DNA of 64,000 nt, taken from positions 92,503 to 156,502 of the forward strand of contig VXAZ01008014.1 in the NCBI GenBank assembly GCA_013399875.1. Direction: 5' to 3'. The stretch comes from Gymnorhina tibicen (Eukaryota > Chordata > Aves > Passeriformes > Artamidae). The stretch's first letter is position 1, and every line of letters starts with the position of its first letter. The notes beneath the pieces were generated by a model. That model was not told the DNA's origin and did not search any database. It was given only the letters and a program-made list of their open reading frames with translations. Positions 13,001-25,420 of the stretch are shown here, piece by piece. Made by a program: the position numbers and the translations under genes.

Positions 13001-16000
13001 AAATACTGGCCTTCCAAGGATTATGCTCAGAAGCAGCTGTTTCAATAAAAAGCAGAAAAATTGTTTGCATTGGACATTCCAGTAAATGCTCACAGGAGGG
13101 AAAAAGCAAAGCTGAACCTCGCTTCTGCAGCATGCTTGGCATCAACACATAGCACAGCAATTCCCAAAGCCAGTCACAGTCTCCTCAAGCAAATGGATTC
13201 TTAATTTCAGACAGTGGAACAGGAAGAAGGAGTGATCCCTAGCACACTCACCTCTCGGATGGCACCATCACAAACCCGTATTACATTAAGGAACGTTGGC
13301 ATGACCTGGGGCAGGAACTGCACACACTTCAGTCCAAGGGATTTGAAAATAAAGGTGATGGCCTGAACTACCATAGTGTGGTGTTGGGACAAGGATTGGT
13401 CTCGGAAAATTCTCATCAGTGCCACCATAGAGACAGCTGGATAGAACTCATCCAGAGGGAGGTTCCCCATGTTCACCAACATCTCACTGGTGCTGTAGTC
13501 CGCTAGGAGAAAGAAGGCAGTGTCATGAGCTAGGTATTAAATGGTCTTGAATATGGGTTCAGGAACATCTGAGTGTAAGTTGAAAACATATACACTATCG
13601 AGTTTTTAAGAAGAGGAGACAAACTGGAAACAAAACAGTCAAGATCTGTTTGTAGATCATAAAGCTATCTATGTGAAAGAAATTGAGATGCTTACAAGAA
13701 TCCTGGCTGGATTTGGACTCCGAGAGGCTAACAGCTGAAGCATCTCGTGATTGATCGATCATGCCAATGTTCACTTTGTGTTTGTAAGGGTCCAAAGCAC
13801 CCAGCAGCCCTAGCACACGAATAGCCTGAAAAGACACAAAGAACATTCACGAGAACTTCATCGCTAAGGCCAAGGACAACACTCGAATCCCCATATTTAG
13901 AAAGATCCTGATGATTTAAGAGGGAAATTCTGGAACTAAAGTGACTGCCTGGAAATAACAGTGCTTTCCATGCAGCTGCTGGAGGCCATTTCACTGACTT
14001 AACACATGCACTCTCTTAATTCTGCTTATTGTATTTTGCTCAGCCACAACAATGATCTCTCCCTCCCCACCTCAAATCTATGCAGGCACATTTATTTGAC
14101 AGGTCTCTCTTCCCAAAAAGCTTTCCTAAGTGATTGTGTGATAGTTCCATGTTCATACCTCTCTGCGGGTGCCCTGGTTTTGCTCAGTCTTCAGGAAGTT
14201 CAGAAGCACCTCCAGCAAAGTTGGGTACTTCCTATATGGTTCTACCACATAACCAGTGCTAGCCACAAGCTGCCCCAGTGTCCAAAGAGCCACCTACAAA
14301 GATAAAGCCCAGAGAAGATTAGTTTTGACCAGGGAATTTATTCTGCCTTCTGATACATCAGTCACTCAACTTCTGTAAAGTTTCTTTGAGCATTTTAGGA
14401 TCACGCTGCAAACCACAGTCCATGGTTGGAAAGCCTCTATAAAGAACATTTTTAAATAAGCAATAGTAAAGAAAGTAATAATCAACAATATCTTAGGCTG
14501 TCACAATTGCTCTCACTCAGAGGTACAATTCAAATAAGCATTCAATTCAGTGAGTCCAAGCCTTCCAATAAAACCAGCCTTTTTTTCCTCCTTGTTTTTC
14601 CTCTAACAGCTCTGTGTGCCCTAAGTGTAACTCTGCTAGAGAGACTTGAGTGATTTAAAGGTTCATTTTAGCAGCTATGATGGGATGTGTGGATATTTTG
14701 TTACAGCTCTGGTCACAGCAGCTGTCAAGCTTAGTACAGTTGTAAACACTTACTTGTCTTTTAGCCAGCAGGGAGGAGTCCTGTAGCATGTCCATAATTA
14801 TAATGAAGAGCTCATCCACCCACTTCCTCATCTCCAGCCCACTGACCTATTGAAAGACAAAAATTCATCCTTCATCTAGCATTCCCAAAACCTTAAAAAG
14901 CATGGCAAAGTGGTACCTGTGGTATATCCCTACCTGTGCAAGCTCCCCTATGGTAGCCAGGACATTGTTAATCACGCCTGGATTGGGATCTGGATCAGGA
15001 TCTTTCAGTTTCACAATCAGTGCCTGGTAGGTGACAGTGAGACAAATTAGAATGTGTTTAAAGAGTAGTCAAAATTACCTTTCCTTTTGTTTACACCTGA
15101 AATTGACCCCACAATGCATCATAGTGAGAATTTCAACAGTAAAAGAAACTTGGGTGTCACAAACATTATCCAAATCTGGAATTAAATTAGGCTAAACTGT
15201 CACCTACACGTGTTACTGTGGGTAACATCTACACCAATTTATTTTATTCCTGCTATGATGAAGCAAAAGAACTGCAGCTCCTGAGGGTCATGTAACCACT
15301 TGCTGTATCATCTCATTCCAAAGTCACCAGGAAACGTAGAGATTCTACCTTAAGGATAGGCTCCATATATGGACGGATGAGGCGTGGAGCATTAGAAACC
15401 AGGTGACCCAACATCCTGGCACTTTGCTCTTTAATCCTGCCAACACCGCTGTGTTCCAGCTCTGTTAGAATCTGCACAGGAGACAATGGAAGCAAGCAAA
15501 CTGGGAAAATAAAGTTAGGTAAAAATTCTTTGCATTTCCTTTTGTCACAACTCAGCACTTGTAAAAGCTGTTCTACATTTCACTCTGTTATCATTTATTC
15601 TAAATTAAGCTAAAATTAATTAGCATAAAAGGGATGGCTCCAAAAGAGGTACCATGTGTTCACCTAAAAGCATTGCAGAATGTTCTTCCTCAGCAGAGAT
15701 GGAAAGCACTCTGGCATGATGACTAGAGGTGAAATAACAACTGCTATCCTTCCTTTCCCTTCTAATACATCCATAAAGCTTCAGTCCAAACATCTATCAC
15801 AAGAAAGATTTACTGAAACCCACTAAGCTGGGCAATAACTATTTTCCAAAAGAGATTGATTCCCCCACTCTCCATGCATTTACAGCTAGACAGCCCAGTT
15901 CTTTAACACCACCTTAGTCTCAGTATCAACTACTCTGTTTTCCCTGCAGGCATCCCTCCTCCTTACCTGGATTAACATCTTTCGAAGGAAAGGCATGACA

Positions 16001-19000
16001 AAGGCAGGGTTCATGCTGCTCAGGCGCCCCACAGTGCAGATGGCCAGCTCTCGGATTTCAAACACTTGATCATTTAGGGCCACAAAAAGAGCTTGCAAGT
16101 TTTCAGCCTGCGCCAGGTGAGCATCAAACCGCTCATCCAGAGAAGCCAACACGCAGAAACGTATATCAGGGTCTGCAAGAACACATTTATTTCTCTTTAA
16201 ATGCACTAAATTCATATTCCTCTTTTTGCCTTTGTTCACAAAATAGCCTCAAAAATTCTTCACATGAGCTTCCCCAGAGCAAGACACTATATCAGTGTTT
16301 CACACACAAAAAACAAGACGCGTCAGCCCAGAAATCTCTGTGCTGCTCAACATGCCCCAATAACCAAGTCAGTACAGTGCCAACCTCTTGCACCTGCAAG
16401 GGTCACTTTTGGATGCTATGTGGCAACCTAAGATGAGTTCAACTGAAAGAATAAAAAAAATCAAGTACGAAGATTCAACAAGGACCTATTCCTTCCTAAA
16501 ATTGAAGGCCATGACCCAGAACAGCAGCAAAAGGGGTCTCAGGTTTCTACTTAGTTCAAAGGATTACCAAGGGCACAGCTGGAGCATTTTTCACTAGTGT
16601 TCTATTAATACCTCAAAAATTAAGATGTGGAAAAAGAAATTGGGAGACTTTTTTTGTCTAATTTACCATGACTGACAGCTTAGTTTAGTGGCAAATATGT
16701 TCCAATTCTGTTACAAATTCTATTCTTAATATCATCACCTGCTCATATGATAAAATTAACATGTGGTAAGACAACCCTTTTCTCTGAATCCCACACTAAC
16801 CTGGGTCAGTTATTCCAACTACAAGCAGTTTGCTGAGGACATCAGCCACAACCTGCACTGCTGTCTGACTGACCACATGGGCATGGCCACTGATCAAGTG
16901 GATGGAGGGTGTGAGCAAGCGAGAGCAGGTGCGGGCCGCTTCCATCCGGATCTCCTTGTGTTCGCTGTTCAGGAAGTGATCTGCGCAATGCCGAACAAAC
17001 TGAGTCAGGGAGTGGCCTGAAAAGAAGATGATGGGGCATTAAACACAGGTTTACACCTCAATTAACAGTTTTACCAGGGAACAGGAGTTTAAAGAACGTG
17101 CTCCCAGAATTTTCCTGCTACTTGTACTCTACTCCAAAGCACCAGTGTTTATATCCCATATGCCCTTGCCCCCTGCTTCCTTATTTCATCTTACCTTCAA
17201 ATTCAAAGCTACCAAGTGTACGAAGGGCAAGGGTGATGCTCCCCACATCACTAGCCTCTGGGATGTTGGTGAGGCTGGGGGAGGCCAGCTGGTGGGCAAG
17301 GCCCTTTGGCATGCCTGGATGTCGCAGAGGTTTGTGCATCAGAACAAGAGAGAGCATTTTCAGCAGCCCATCCTGGATATCCTTCTTCAGCTGTGGGATC
17401 TGACGGCTCAAGTCATACAGCACAGCTGTTAGAGCAGGGCTGAGAGCAAAAAGCAAGTAAAAGTCATTAGAAAGGAAACAATGATGTGCATATTTCACCT
17501 TTTTGTTTATTTACGCCTTTGCCAATAGAATATAATTGTGGGCATTTGCACATGACAGCAACACCTGCCAGCAGAGCACAGGGTCTTAGTGTGAACTGAG
17601 GCACGAGATGACCTTCTCATATAAACTTGGTGAGCAAAGTCCTCTAGGACTGCCACACACATCACTACATTAGCCAGTGTTGGTATAATACTGTTACAAA
17701 TCTAAATGACTTCTTACACTTATGTTTTTTAAACATAAAAGCAGCTAAATTCACTTCCAGGTGACAATTTTCAGGCAGCACAAGGCTGTTTATATTAATA
17801 TTTTCTCCACACCTTTCCATACTAACAACTTCATTAATTCCTCCAATAAGAACTGTCAGCTCCAAAAGTGAAAGAAGCCAGGAGCAAATATTCAGCACTT
17901 CAGCTCTCCTTCCCTGCCAGTTTGATATGGTACAAGTCTGCTGGCTGTCAGATGCTTTCAAAAATTTTGCAGGTTGCTACCAAATATGTTTGAATAATGG
18001 AAAATAAAGGAGACTTCTTTTGAACTAGTTTTTCTACAAAAATATTTCTTTACTGAGATATGAATTCTCTTAAATAACTCAACAGACACACTAACACTTA
18101 AAACATACCATTCTTCCAAAACAGCTATACTGATCTTCTGAAAGATCACTTAAAAGCAATAATCTTCCTTCTCAATCTGAAAACTTTGAAGATCTCACTC
18201 TCTATGGTCAACAATGCCATCCTATGGCTAACAGGAAAATATATTTATGCTTACCTCAGGCCCACAGCCAGCATAGGTTCCAAAAGCTCTTTGATGTCCT
18301 GCTGGATACTGGGTCCCATGGCTCGTGCCAGCATACTAATGCAGGTGAAGACTGTGGCATCAACCTGCACAGACTTCTGCCTCCTGGAAAGAGATCACAT
18401 AATTACAAGGAGCTGCTATTTTTCAAACATTTTTTCTCATCCTACTTCTGTGTTATCAGTCTTACAGAAATACTTCTGATTTTAATACAAGAATTTGATC
18501 CCACATTACAAAAATTATATAAAGAGCAAGTGTTTCCATTTCTTCCTCTAACTTTCACATACTTACTTGTGGGCAAAGTCCTTTGGGGGAAGAGCTGATT
18601 TTATGATTTCAAGGACTTTTGGCAGGTAAGCTTGAAACTCAGACCTCACAGCCACAGAAAGCAAACCCAAGGCCTGGAAGGCTGCTGTTCGCTCCTTCTC
18701 CTTCTTCACACAACTGAGAACATGATTCATGGTGTCTGGAAGATACTGATCAGCTGCCCACAAGAGAAAACAATACAGATATTAGAATTAATTTGGATTT
18801 ATACAGTTGTGTAACATCTGCAACTAAACCTTTACAAGTGTAAAACTAGAAAACAGACATAGTCATATTAAATTTAATGACATGATCAGTGGCAAATGTG
18901 TCACCATATAATAAAGATTTCAAACTACAGAAGGCTTTGTTTTTAAAAAGAAAAATCACCAAAATAAAAGAGCTATAAAACAACCTCATTGCAACAGGTT

Positions 19001-22000
19001 TTATACACATATAAGAGCCAAGCTTCTTGGTTTCATAGTGTTTGATTGGAAATTTGGAGTAATTAACACAAAGATTGTTCCAACTCACTAAGAGCAGCTT
19101 GGTGACTTGTCTCCAACTCTAATACTCTCCTAAACTTGCTTGATAAATCAATTAAACTGCTTTAAAGCTGGCAGGTATTTCCCAGCACATGCAACAGAGA
19201 AAAAGGAAGAGAACTCTAATGATATTTGGGATATATTGAGTCAAAGCAAGAGAGAATTCTCCTCTGACATACTGAGGAGAAAACAAAAAAAGGAGGTTTT
19301 TATGTCTTATGGTATTGATCACCAAATTCTGACAATAGGTTTCAATCCATTTTCTTCATCAGAGCAACAATTTGGCATCAGTTATCAAGTCACACTTATT
19401 CAGAAAAAAAGACTGTCCTCCCACGGAGGAATGTGCTCATCTGACAAGCATCACATTTGGTGTGCTGCACTGCTTGCACAAGTTCATCTGGACCAAAGAG
19501 AGCTCAATAACTTCCAGCCCAAATTCAGCAACATTTCTAACATCCAATCATCTGTCTTGTCACCTGTGAATGCTGAAGGACGGAAAGCTGCCAACCGCGG
19601 TAGCAGATTGAGAACCGTCATCTGGATCAAAGAATTTTTGCTGGTTCTGCACTTGAGAACCCATTGGCAGACCTGGAAGGAAATAGATTAGACTTTGAAG
19701 GATGGCCATCAGCAGTAACGCACAAATGTTTATTATCTCTGTGCTGTTAGGCATTCTACTGACATTTGGCTTCAGAGTCCATCAAAGAAATGGAAAATTA
19801 AGACTGCTTCCAAAGGAAGTAAACCACTTGCCCCAAGAGAGACAATGACAAAGCCATGATACATGTAATTATTGAGTTTTGAAGGCTCCGTTCAATACTA
19901 GACAGTATAGCCTGCTAAGTAAGGACAATTCCTCTGCAAGAACAGATGTTGACAATGTTGGTAGACAAGTTGAAGAACAAACACTTACTTGATCAAACTT
20001 CTCTTCCATTAGATCCCTGCAGCATCGACTTTCTACCAAAGTAGACTTTGCTGGGACAGGTGAGGTTGCAAAACCCATAATTCCTTGGTGAGCGCTGTAC
20101 CCCAAGAGACCAGCCAAAGCATTTGACTGAGAGGGCTGAAGAGACTGAAAGCTTGTGAAGGGAGTGATGTGGCGAGGCTTGGTACTGAAGCCCATCAGGT
20201 CTTTGCAGTACTTGTCATGCACAAGCTGCTGCTGAGTGATCTCTTCCATCTCCTCTCTAAGGCGCTGCACAAAGTAGAGAAGCATTAAAAAAATAGAAAG
20301 TAACTGAGTAAGATACTCCCAGTACAGTGCTACCCAAATCTCCTGAAGAGCATCCTGTATAATCAATATCCAAATAGCTGTAAAACATCAACTGAGTTAA
20401 ATCCAGCAAAAATATCTGGGTATCTAACATGCAACAGAGCCCTCATTCCAAAGAAAAATCTTTTTCCTTGTATTTAATCAAGTTAATAGCCTTTCCATAG
20501 GAGCTTAATACCTCCTCAGCCCAAACTTGTCCCTGTTATTTCTCTGACACACTTTAATGCTCGACTCCATGTTCAGATGAGTTTTCCACCCAACAACCCC
20601 ACTGCAACACTATGGGATATTTCCGCAGACTGCAGATTTGCTATACACTCTCAATCAATCCCCACCTTGTTCATTTGCTCACCTCTCCTTCCATACTGCT
20701 AATTCTCACTAGCTCATTGAGGATCAGTAAGGCACCATGGATTCGGTCATCACGATTCATTCCTTTCTCTTTGGCCAAAGTCTCATCAAAGCCCTTCTCA
20801 GCCTCTTCATATGTATGCTTGGGGGAAAAGAAGAAAATCTCAGTGATAATGCAGAAACAAAGCCTGTGGAAATGAAGTAGTACTGCCAGTCAAGAGTTAC
20901 TGATGTTCTGAATTTTCCAAGAGTAGCCACAAACCTCAACTGAGTATTAACAGAAGTATAACGCAACAAAATTCTGATTCACCCAAAAGCTGTGGACTCT
21001 GCTGCAGAGCATTTTCAACAGCACTAATCAAACAGCATGGTATCAGCTTCATCAATATCTGCAGTACTTATTTGATTACAAGAAATCCAAGTTCACAACA
21101 TTTGACTGCACTGTCCAAAACTTACTTGGTATCACAAAGCTTGAATTCATGTGACAATGGCAGCAAAGTGAAGGTTCAGCAAAAAGAATTCTTACCTTTC
21201 TCACCTATATCTACACTAATAAAACCCTCTACTAGTAAGAGGTGACACTAGATAACTGCATGACTGTAAAACTAGGTCAAGTTCAACAGCTGAAGATGAG
21301 GCACAGACAGAACAATGTATTCTTAAAGGAGTTAAATCTTGCTTACTTTTACAGTAGTAGGCTAAAGAAACTACTCACTTTGGAAGCCATTACATTTTTA
21401 ACCCTTTCAAGGAGAGGCAGTTTCTTACTGACAAAGATGACACAGGTTCTTAGCTTAGCTAGCTTTTCTGAAAACTGGCACTTCATCTTCATTGCATTAT
21501 GAGAGGCTGCTTCAAAACAAAGTTATTTTCTTACTCTGTACCACTGGGGCTTCTGCATCTCTTTTGGCTCCCGTTGTGTGGTGAGGATAAGGCAGGCTCT
21601 TAAGGCAGAGACAGCTCCCTCTCGGATGGCCTGTTTGGGATCCCACACAGCCACAAATATATTGTCAAAGAATGGCTGCACTTGTTGGAAGAAGAAGGTA
21701 GGCACGCTGATTGCCAGCTCACGCAAGACAAGAACCTGGAGGTGGGGAGGGAAACAGTAACAATCTGGAAGATGAGCAGACAGAGACAAACTTGATAACT
21801 TTTACAGTGTAGTACCATTTGTTTAGACTGTTGATGTCTGTGAGCTGTTTCCATCCCCACACTCTGACAACTCCTAGCATAACAGTGTCTTGGTCTTCAT
21901 TTGTCACTGGGCTAATGGAGAAGCAATGAAGCAGCACTGCGTCTGCCATGAGAGCATTACAGATTCTCAGACATGGACTGGCAACCATTCCCATCCTAAC

Positions 22001-24217
22001 CAAAGCTTTTCTGCAGATTTCTGTGCATATTTCGTACCACTGTTCACTAATCCCAACTATCCCATGACAACAAAAAAGGGATCACTTACAGCTGCATGTC
22101 TACGACCTTCATTCCTGTCAGCTCCCAGCCATTCCAGAGCTCGTTTCACCTCAAACTCCACGTACTCAGCTGTGAAGGTGTCACCAGCCATTGCAAGCCG
22201 CCCGATAGCCTTGGAAGCCATCTCCATTACAACGGGGTCATTGGATGGCAAGAGGTTCCTCAGGTAGTTGGCAAACCTGCCGATACGGGTGGCATTACCT
22301 CCTTCAACACCGATAAGGCTTGCTGCAGAGAAAGGGAGCAATGCTGCAGTTCTCCCCAAGAGTCAGTAAGGCAGACAGTAGGTAATCCCTGGATGAGAAC
22401 TAGTATTCCCTACACGTTCCTTAAAGATTCCCATTAAGTCCTCCTAAACTGCAAATCCACTGGGAAAAAAAAAAAAAAATCAAGCAATAGGAAAGGGCCA
22501 CCATTCTTTTGAGCCTGAACTTTTTAAGTGAGAGGGAAAATGCATCTGGCAGCCTCATAGATCTTCCCCATTTTTAGTTTTAAAAGAGAAAAAAATAATT
22601 CACCCTGGGATCACAGACCCATTCCTAACAGAAAGGCATCTATCCACATGCAACTCCTATGGCTGGTCCACCTCACAAGAAAAGCCAATGACTGAATGGA
22701 CCAAGGAAATTATCTCCTCCTCAAGCCTAGAGACAGTCTCTCCTGGCCAGAGTGGAGGCACTTCATCAGGCACCAGCATGGCAGAAGTTTTTGCTGCCAA
22801 TGCTTGGGTTGTAGCTGCTCTGTAGATAAAGAGGCCATCAGTGTCCAGGGTTGTCAAGCTGGCACCTTTCAACATCACTAAATTCACAGAAACAGTTTGG
22901 AAGTGATACTGTCAGCTTAAGATCTGATGTTATCAACAAAGATTTCTCTAAGGGATTTACATTGCCTTCAAATATTGGGATTGGATGATTACGTCTATGA
23001 GCCTAAACCATAAACATCTCTTTGACTATTAAAGCAACTGCTACAATACAGGCCACTTGCTTGGAAGGCAAAGTATTTACGCAAGCTGACTTCCCCAATA
23101 GTGGGGATTCAGGCAGCTCTGCAATCTCACAGCGAACATGCAGACGAGCCACTGATGAAGAGGCTGATCAGAATCAAAGCAGAAGCTGTGTGAGCCCCTC
23201 TTGGGGATGGAAGCTGCTGTTATGGAGCCAGGTAAATTTAAATACCAAGAATCAATCTCCGCATATGGAAAAGAGTTGAGAAAGTCAGCCTACCCTGATA
23301 CATATAAATGGGCAGCACAAAGTGTTCTCAGCTGAGCTCCAGAACAGAATTTTCACGTGCTTAGCATTCATATTTGATGCTCAACTCGCAGAAGAGCTCA
23401 GGGCCCATTAAGCACCAGGTTTTCAGCCACCCTCAGCAGCTCCCATGCTGACACTTCACATAGATCTTCAGAGCCCAGCAACTAGAACACACCCAGCATA
23501 CAGAGCTGTCAGACATCAGGCTCCGAGTATAAAAGCTCATTCCTTTTACAAATCTGTCCCTAAAGATAGTTGCATGAAGAGAAAACTCACCAGAGGCATT
23601 ATGCACTTTCACTCACCTATTGCCAGAATGCCACCCTTCCTTTCATTTGCATCAGAGCTGGAGACAAGCTCAAATATGTGATGGTTCAGCTGATCGTAAA
23701 ACCTGGTAGATTCTTCCTGACTCATCTGTAAAAGCAAAAGGTTCAAATCAGCTTTCAGCATTCTCTCCCTCCCTCCTGCCCTAAAACCTCTATAAAGACA
23801 ATGCTTCTTATGCCACTTAAACAGAAAAAAATTAAATCAACCATACATTATGAACTCAAAATAGTTTCTCTTATTTGTGCCTTATATGCAGGAAGTTTAC
23901 TTACTTTGGTACTTGACTACCCATTTGTGTCACCAACTCACTCACCTCTCCTACATGCCAGGGGGCTCCCTGCTGTGCCCCATCTCCTCTCTAAGACCAA
24001 ATTCCATATTCCAAAAATCTCCATTGCCAAGGCACCCAGCCCATGCTCTACACTCACATGACACACAAGGATAAATAATCCCATTTGCAGCACTCACCTC
24101 ACGCAGCTCCATGGTGACATAATGCTGCAAGTCCTTGGCAGCTTTCGCCCTTGTCTCTTCGCTGCGACTCTTCAAGCCATTGGCAAATTGTTGGAGAATG
24201 GACACTGTGCCCGACAT
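5165..24217 (-). CDS. MTOR: mTOR serine/threonine kinase, exons 2-28 (N-terminal 1,403 residues)
   Basis: Catalytic subunit of mTORC1 and mTORC2, the PI3K-related kinase coupling nutrients and growth factors to translation, autophagy and growth. I joined 27 coding exons on the - strand. Total coding length is 4,211 nt, and each junction has GT-AG borders and a matching phase. The start ATG is 24217-24215 ([11 protein letters not shown]). The window ends in exon 28 after ...[11 protein letters not shown], corresponding to about human residue 1418. It covers the N-terminal HEAT solenoid (Raptor contact region), the middle HEAT repeats and the first part of FAT. The remainder of FAT and the FRB, kinase and FATC parts lie left of the window. 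The protein is almost identical to mammalian mTOR apart from a shorter N-terminus (offset about 14 residues). No frameshift or stop was seen, so this is an intact gene cut by the window edge. The four exon-block entries give coordinates. Confidence 0.97.
9088..9668 (-). mobile_element. CR1 LINE 3' fragment in MTOR intron 21
   Basis: Non-LTR retrotransposon remnant with its 3' end at low coordinates. Plus-strand hallmarks are ccctgccatgggcagggata, the reverse of the CR1 3' untranslated hallmark, and the Arg/Trp-rich end of ORF2 read on the - strand. Two overlapping frames are visible: 9665-9483 ([20 protein letters not shown], then EQVQRR) and 9486-9160 ([20 protein letters not shown], then [17 protein letters not shown]). 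The break between QRR and IRG is a small deletion causing a frameshift, so the copy is dead. The typical endonuclease and most of the reverse transcriptase are absent (5' truncation, usual for CR1). It lies in the sense orientation of MTOR. Confidence 0.93.
10548..11080 (-). mobile_element. Solo LTR (endogenous retrovirus type) in MTOR intron 20
   Basis: Read on the - strand it starts TGTGGTATCGGCTG at 11080 and contains a U3-like region, an AATAAA at 10733-10728 and a U5-like tail to about 10548 (ending ..GGAACAAGCAGCA). GC content is clearly higher than in the flanking intron. The 5' end is sharp; the 3' end is a guess because I found no convincing target-site duplication (TTCAT occurs on both sides but does not abut a CA end). 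No gag, pol or env sequence is present. The 98-codon ORF across it looks like chance. It lies sense to MTOR, ending 91 bp from exon 20. Confidence 0.75.
10728..10733 (-). terminator. LTR-borne AATAAA in the sense of MTOR
   Basis: Plus-strand tttatt, that is AATAAA on the - strand (..CTCTGAATAAACTTTACC..). It is the likely R-region poly(A) signal of the LTR and is oriented so it could terminate MTOR pre-mRNA after exon 20. Confidence 0.5.
11171..15471 (-). CDS. MTOR: MTOR coding exons 14-20 (residues 723-1025)
   Basis: Exons in transcript order: 15471-15349, 15023-14934, 14846-14754, 14293-14159, 13825-13696, 13502-13252, 11257-11171. Landmarks: [120 protein letters not shown], and [20 protein letters not shown]. 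This block spans the end of the N-terminal HEAT solenoid and the start of the middle HEAT region. Exon 20 is short (87 nt) and lies only 91 bp downstream (in transcript sense) of nothing else coding; on its 3' side, 91 bp into intron 20, a sense-oriented LTR begins. Confidence 0.95.
11425..11545. repeat. G/T-rich tract and short (ATT) run
   Basis: The + strand shows repeated GGG and GGGG runs separated by T-rich spacers (ggggttggtggggttttg.. gggttttgggttttt), then TTG repeats and (TTA)n near 11530-11545. Four or more G-runs in about 50 nt give G-quadruplex potential on the strand opposite to MTOR sense. Confidence 0.55.
15967..19672 (-). CDS. MTOR: MTOR coding exons 8-13 (residues 359-722)
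   Basis: Exons in transcript order: 19672-19564, 18753-18567, 18383-18255, 17439-17195, 17016-16801, 16172-15967. They continue the N-terminal HEAT repeats. Landmarks: [18 protein letters not shown] in exon 8, [20 protein letters not shown] in exon 9, [10 protein letters not shown] in exon 10, [20 protein letters not shown] in exon 11, [20 protein letters not shown] in exon 12, and [20 protein letters not shown] in exon 13. At the exon 8/9 junction the bird reads [12 protein letters not shown] where mammals read AFTDTQYLQDTM. The phase closes correctly with the chosen splice sites, so this is substitution rather than a misplaced boundary. Confidence 0.95.
19989..24217 (-). CDS. MTOR: MTOR coding exons 2-7 (residues 1-358)
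   Basis: Exons in transcript order: 24217-24098, 23725-23617, 22322-22090, 21735-21535, 20817-20683, 20264-19989. They encode the start of the N-terminal HEAT solenoid. Landmarks are [20 protein letters not shown] in exon 2, [20 protein letters not shown] in exon 4, [20 protein letters not shown] in exon 5 and [12 protein letters not shown] at the end of exon 7. Exon 2 also holds 35 nt of 5'UTR (24218-24252) after a TTTACAG acceptor. Exon 7 is the largest (276 nt) and carries the loop [17 protein letters not shown], where the bird differs from mammals at a few positions. The first Met is preceded by ACCACC, a good Kozak context. Confidence 0.96.
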
Positions 24218-24246
24218 GGTGGTAGTATGCTGGGGCTCAGGGGCAT
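24172..24246 (-). CDS. Upstream ORF overlapping the MTOR start (24 codons)
   Basis: In the 5'UTR part of exon 2, an ATG at 24246-24244 lies 29 nt before the MTOR ATG and out of frame with it. It reads 24 codons ([15 protein letters not shown]..) and stops at 24174-24172, inside the mTOR coding region. Its context is weak (T at -3, C at +4), while the main ATG has A at -3, so leaky scanning is expected. It is a possible modest translational dampener; translation is not shown. Confidence 0.4.
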   Translation of the reverse strand: MPLSPSILPPCRAQCPFSNNLPMA

Positions 24247-24252
24247 CAAGTC

Positions 24253-25325
24253 CTGTAAATTCTTCAGAGAGACACGTTTTTTACTGCTTGAATTGAAATC
24301 TCTGAGCTTCTTTCTTAAGGCTGTCCCTCCTGACTGTTTCCAAAATACACATAAAGATGCTGTGTCAGTAGACCATAAAATTACAAGTAATGACTATATT
24401 CCTTAGGCCTTACATTCCATGATAAAACTGTATCACCACATATCTTGACCCCCAGCCTATTTGCTCTCTAGTTCCTCAAATACCAAAATACATTGCAAGT
24501 AGGTCAGGTGCCCTATGGTGATATAATCCTAAATCAAGGGTCATGAAACAGCTGAAAAACAGCAGGGTCAAACTAGGGTTTGCAATTACCTATAATAAGT
24601 AAGCACAATAATTCCCAGGATTATATCACTTTCGTATCTGACTCCTCCCTGAACAGTTTCATCGAAGTTTCTCCACAGAAATCTCAGTGTTACACCAAAA
24701 CAAGGAAGACAGCACTTAGGGCCTGGCAAGTGTTACATCCTCCAGTAGGTATTTAGAGGTGCGAAGTCCAGTTATAGCAACACCAATCATTGCAACAGGA
24801 GGTTTCCTAGCATAACACATAAACAAACTCTCTCAGGAGCCTTTCTTTCCGTCAAAAACATTTCAGATGCTTGATGCTCCTCCCCAGACGTTCAGATTAC
24901 ATAAGACCAAACCAAGCACTGACACTAGAACTTCAACTGCTTCTCCCCAAATATTCCACACACGGTCACAGACTTCCAGCGGGACCACAGGTGAGGTGGC
25001 TGCTGGCAGGAGCCAGGAGAGGCTCCCCAGATCAAAGAGCAGCCAGGGGTTGCTGCTGCCCATCGCCCCAGCCCGGTGTCCGTGCCTGGGATTCCCTCAC
25101 GGCCACAGAACCCGGCGGACAGGACCCGGCAGGCCCGAGGCCGGGGGGAGCTCCGCAGGCCGGGAATGAGGGAGGGGTGAGGCGGGGGAAGGCGGGCACG
25201 GCCGGCGGGGCCGCAGGCGGCACCGCCGCGCGGCCCGGGGCTTGGGCAAGCCGGCCCGGGCGGGAAGCGGGAAGTGAGGGGAAGGGGAGCTGATGATGAT
25301 GGGAAGCACCGCCGCGCTCACTCAC
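24253..25325 (-). other. MTOR: MTOR intron 1
   Basis: Sits between the exon 2 acceptor (TTTACAG, plus-strand ct at 24253-24254) and a GTGAGT donor at plus-strand 25324-25325. The exon-1-proximal part is CpG-rich; the remainder is ordinary AT-rich intron in which I see no repeat or gene. Confidence 0.6.
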
Positions 25326-25420
25326 CCGCCGCCGCCGCCGCCCCGGCCGCCGCCGGCTCCCCTACTCCGGGCCCCGCGCCCGCCCCGCCACAGCGCCTGC
25401 AGCGCCGGCGAGCCGCTGCT
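24960..25420. promoter_or_regulatory. MTOR: CpG island at MTOR exon 1
   Basis: Sharp rise in G+C and CpG (for example gcgcggcccgg and the ccgccgccgccgccgc run at about 25326-25342) over the MTOR 5' end. Long ORFs here (for example 24871-25293) are by-products of base composition. Confidence 0.75.

Larger units (their letters stand above)
5311..24097 (-). other. MTOR: MTOR introns 2-27
   Basis: Between the exons are 26 introns, from about 90 bp to nearly 2 kb. The longer ones include 6345-7162, 10039-11170, 11258-13251 and 22323-23616. Apart from the CR1 copy in intron 21 (9088-9668), the LTR in intron 20 (10548-11080) and a G-rich tract at 11425-11475, I saw no tRNA, snoRNA or additional gene. 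A poly(A) run sits at about 22464-22478. Confidence 0.75.

Noticed and set aside
24867..25325. Several 70-140-codon ORFs at the MTOR CpG island
   Set aside because: Low-complexity Pro/Ala/Arg/Gly translations of a GC-rich promoter; MTOR translation starts in exon 2.
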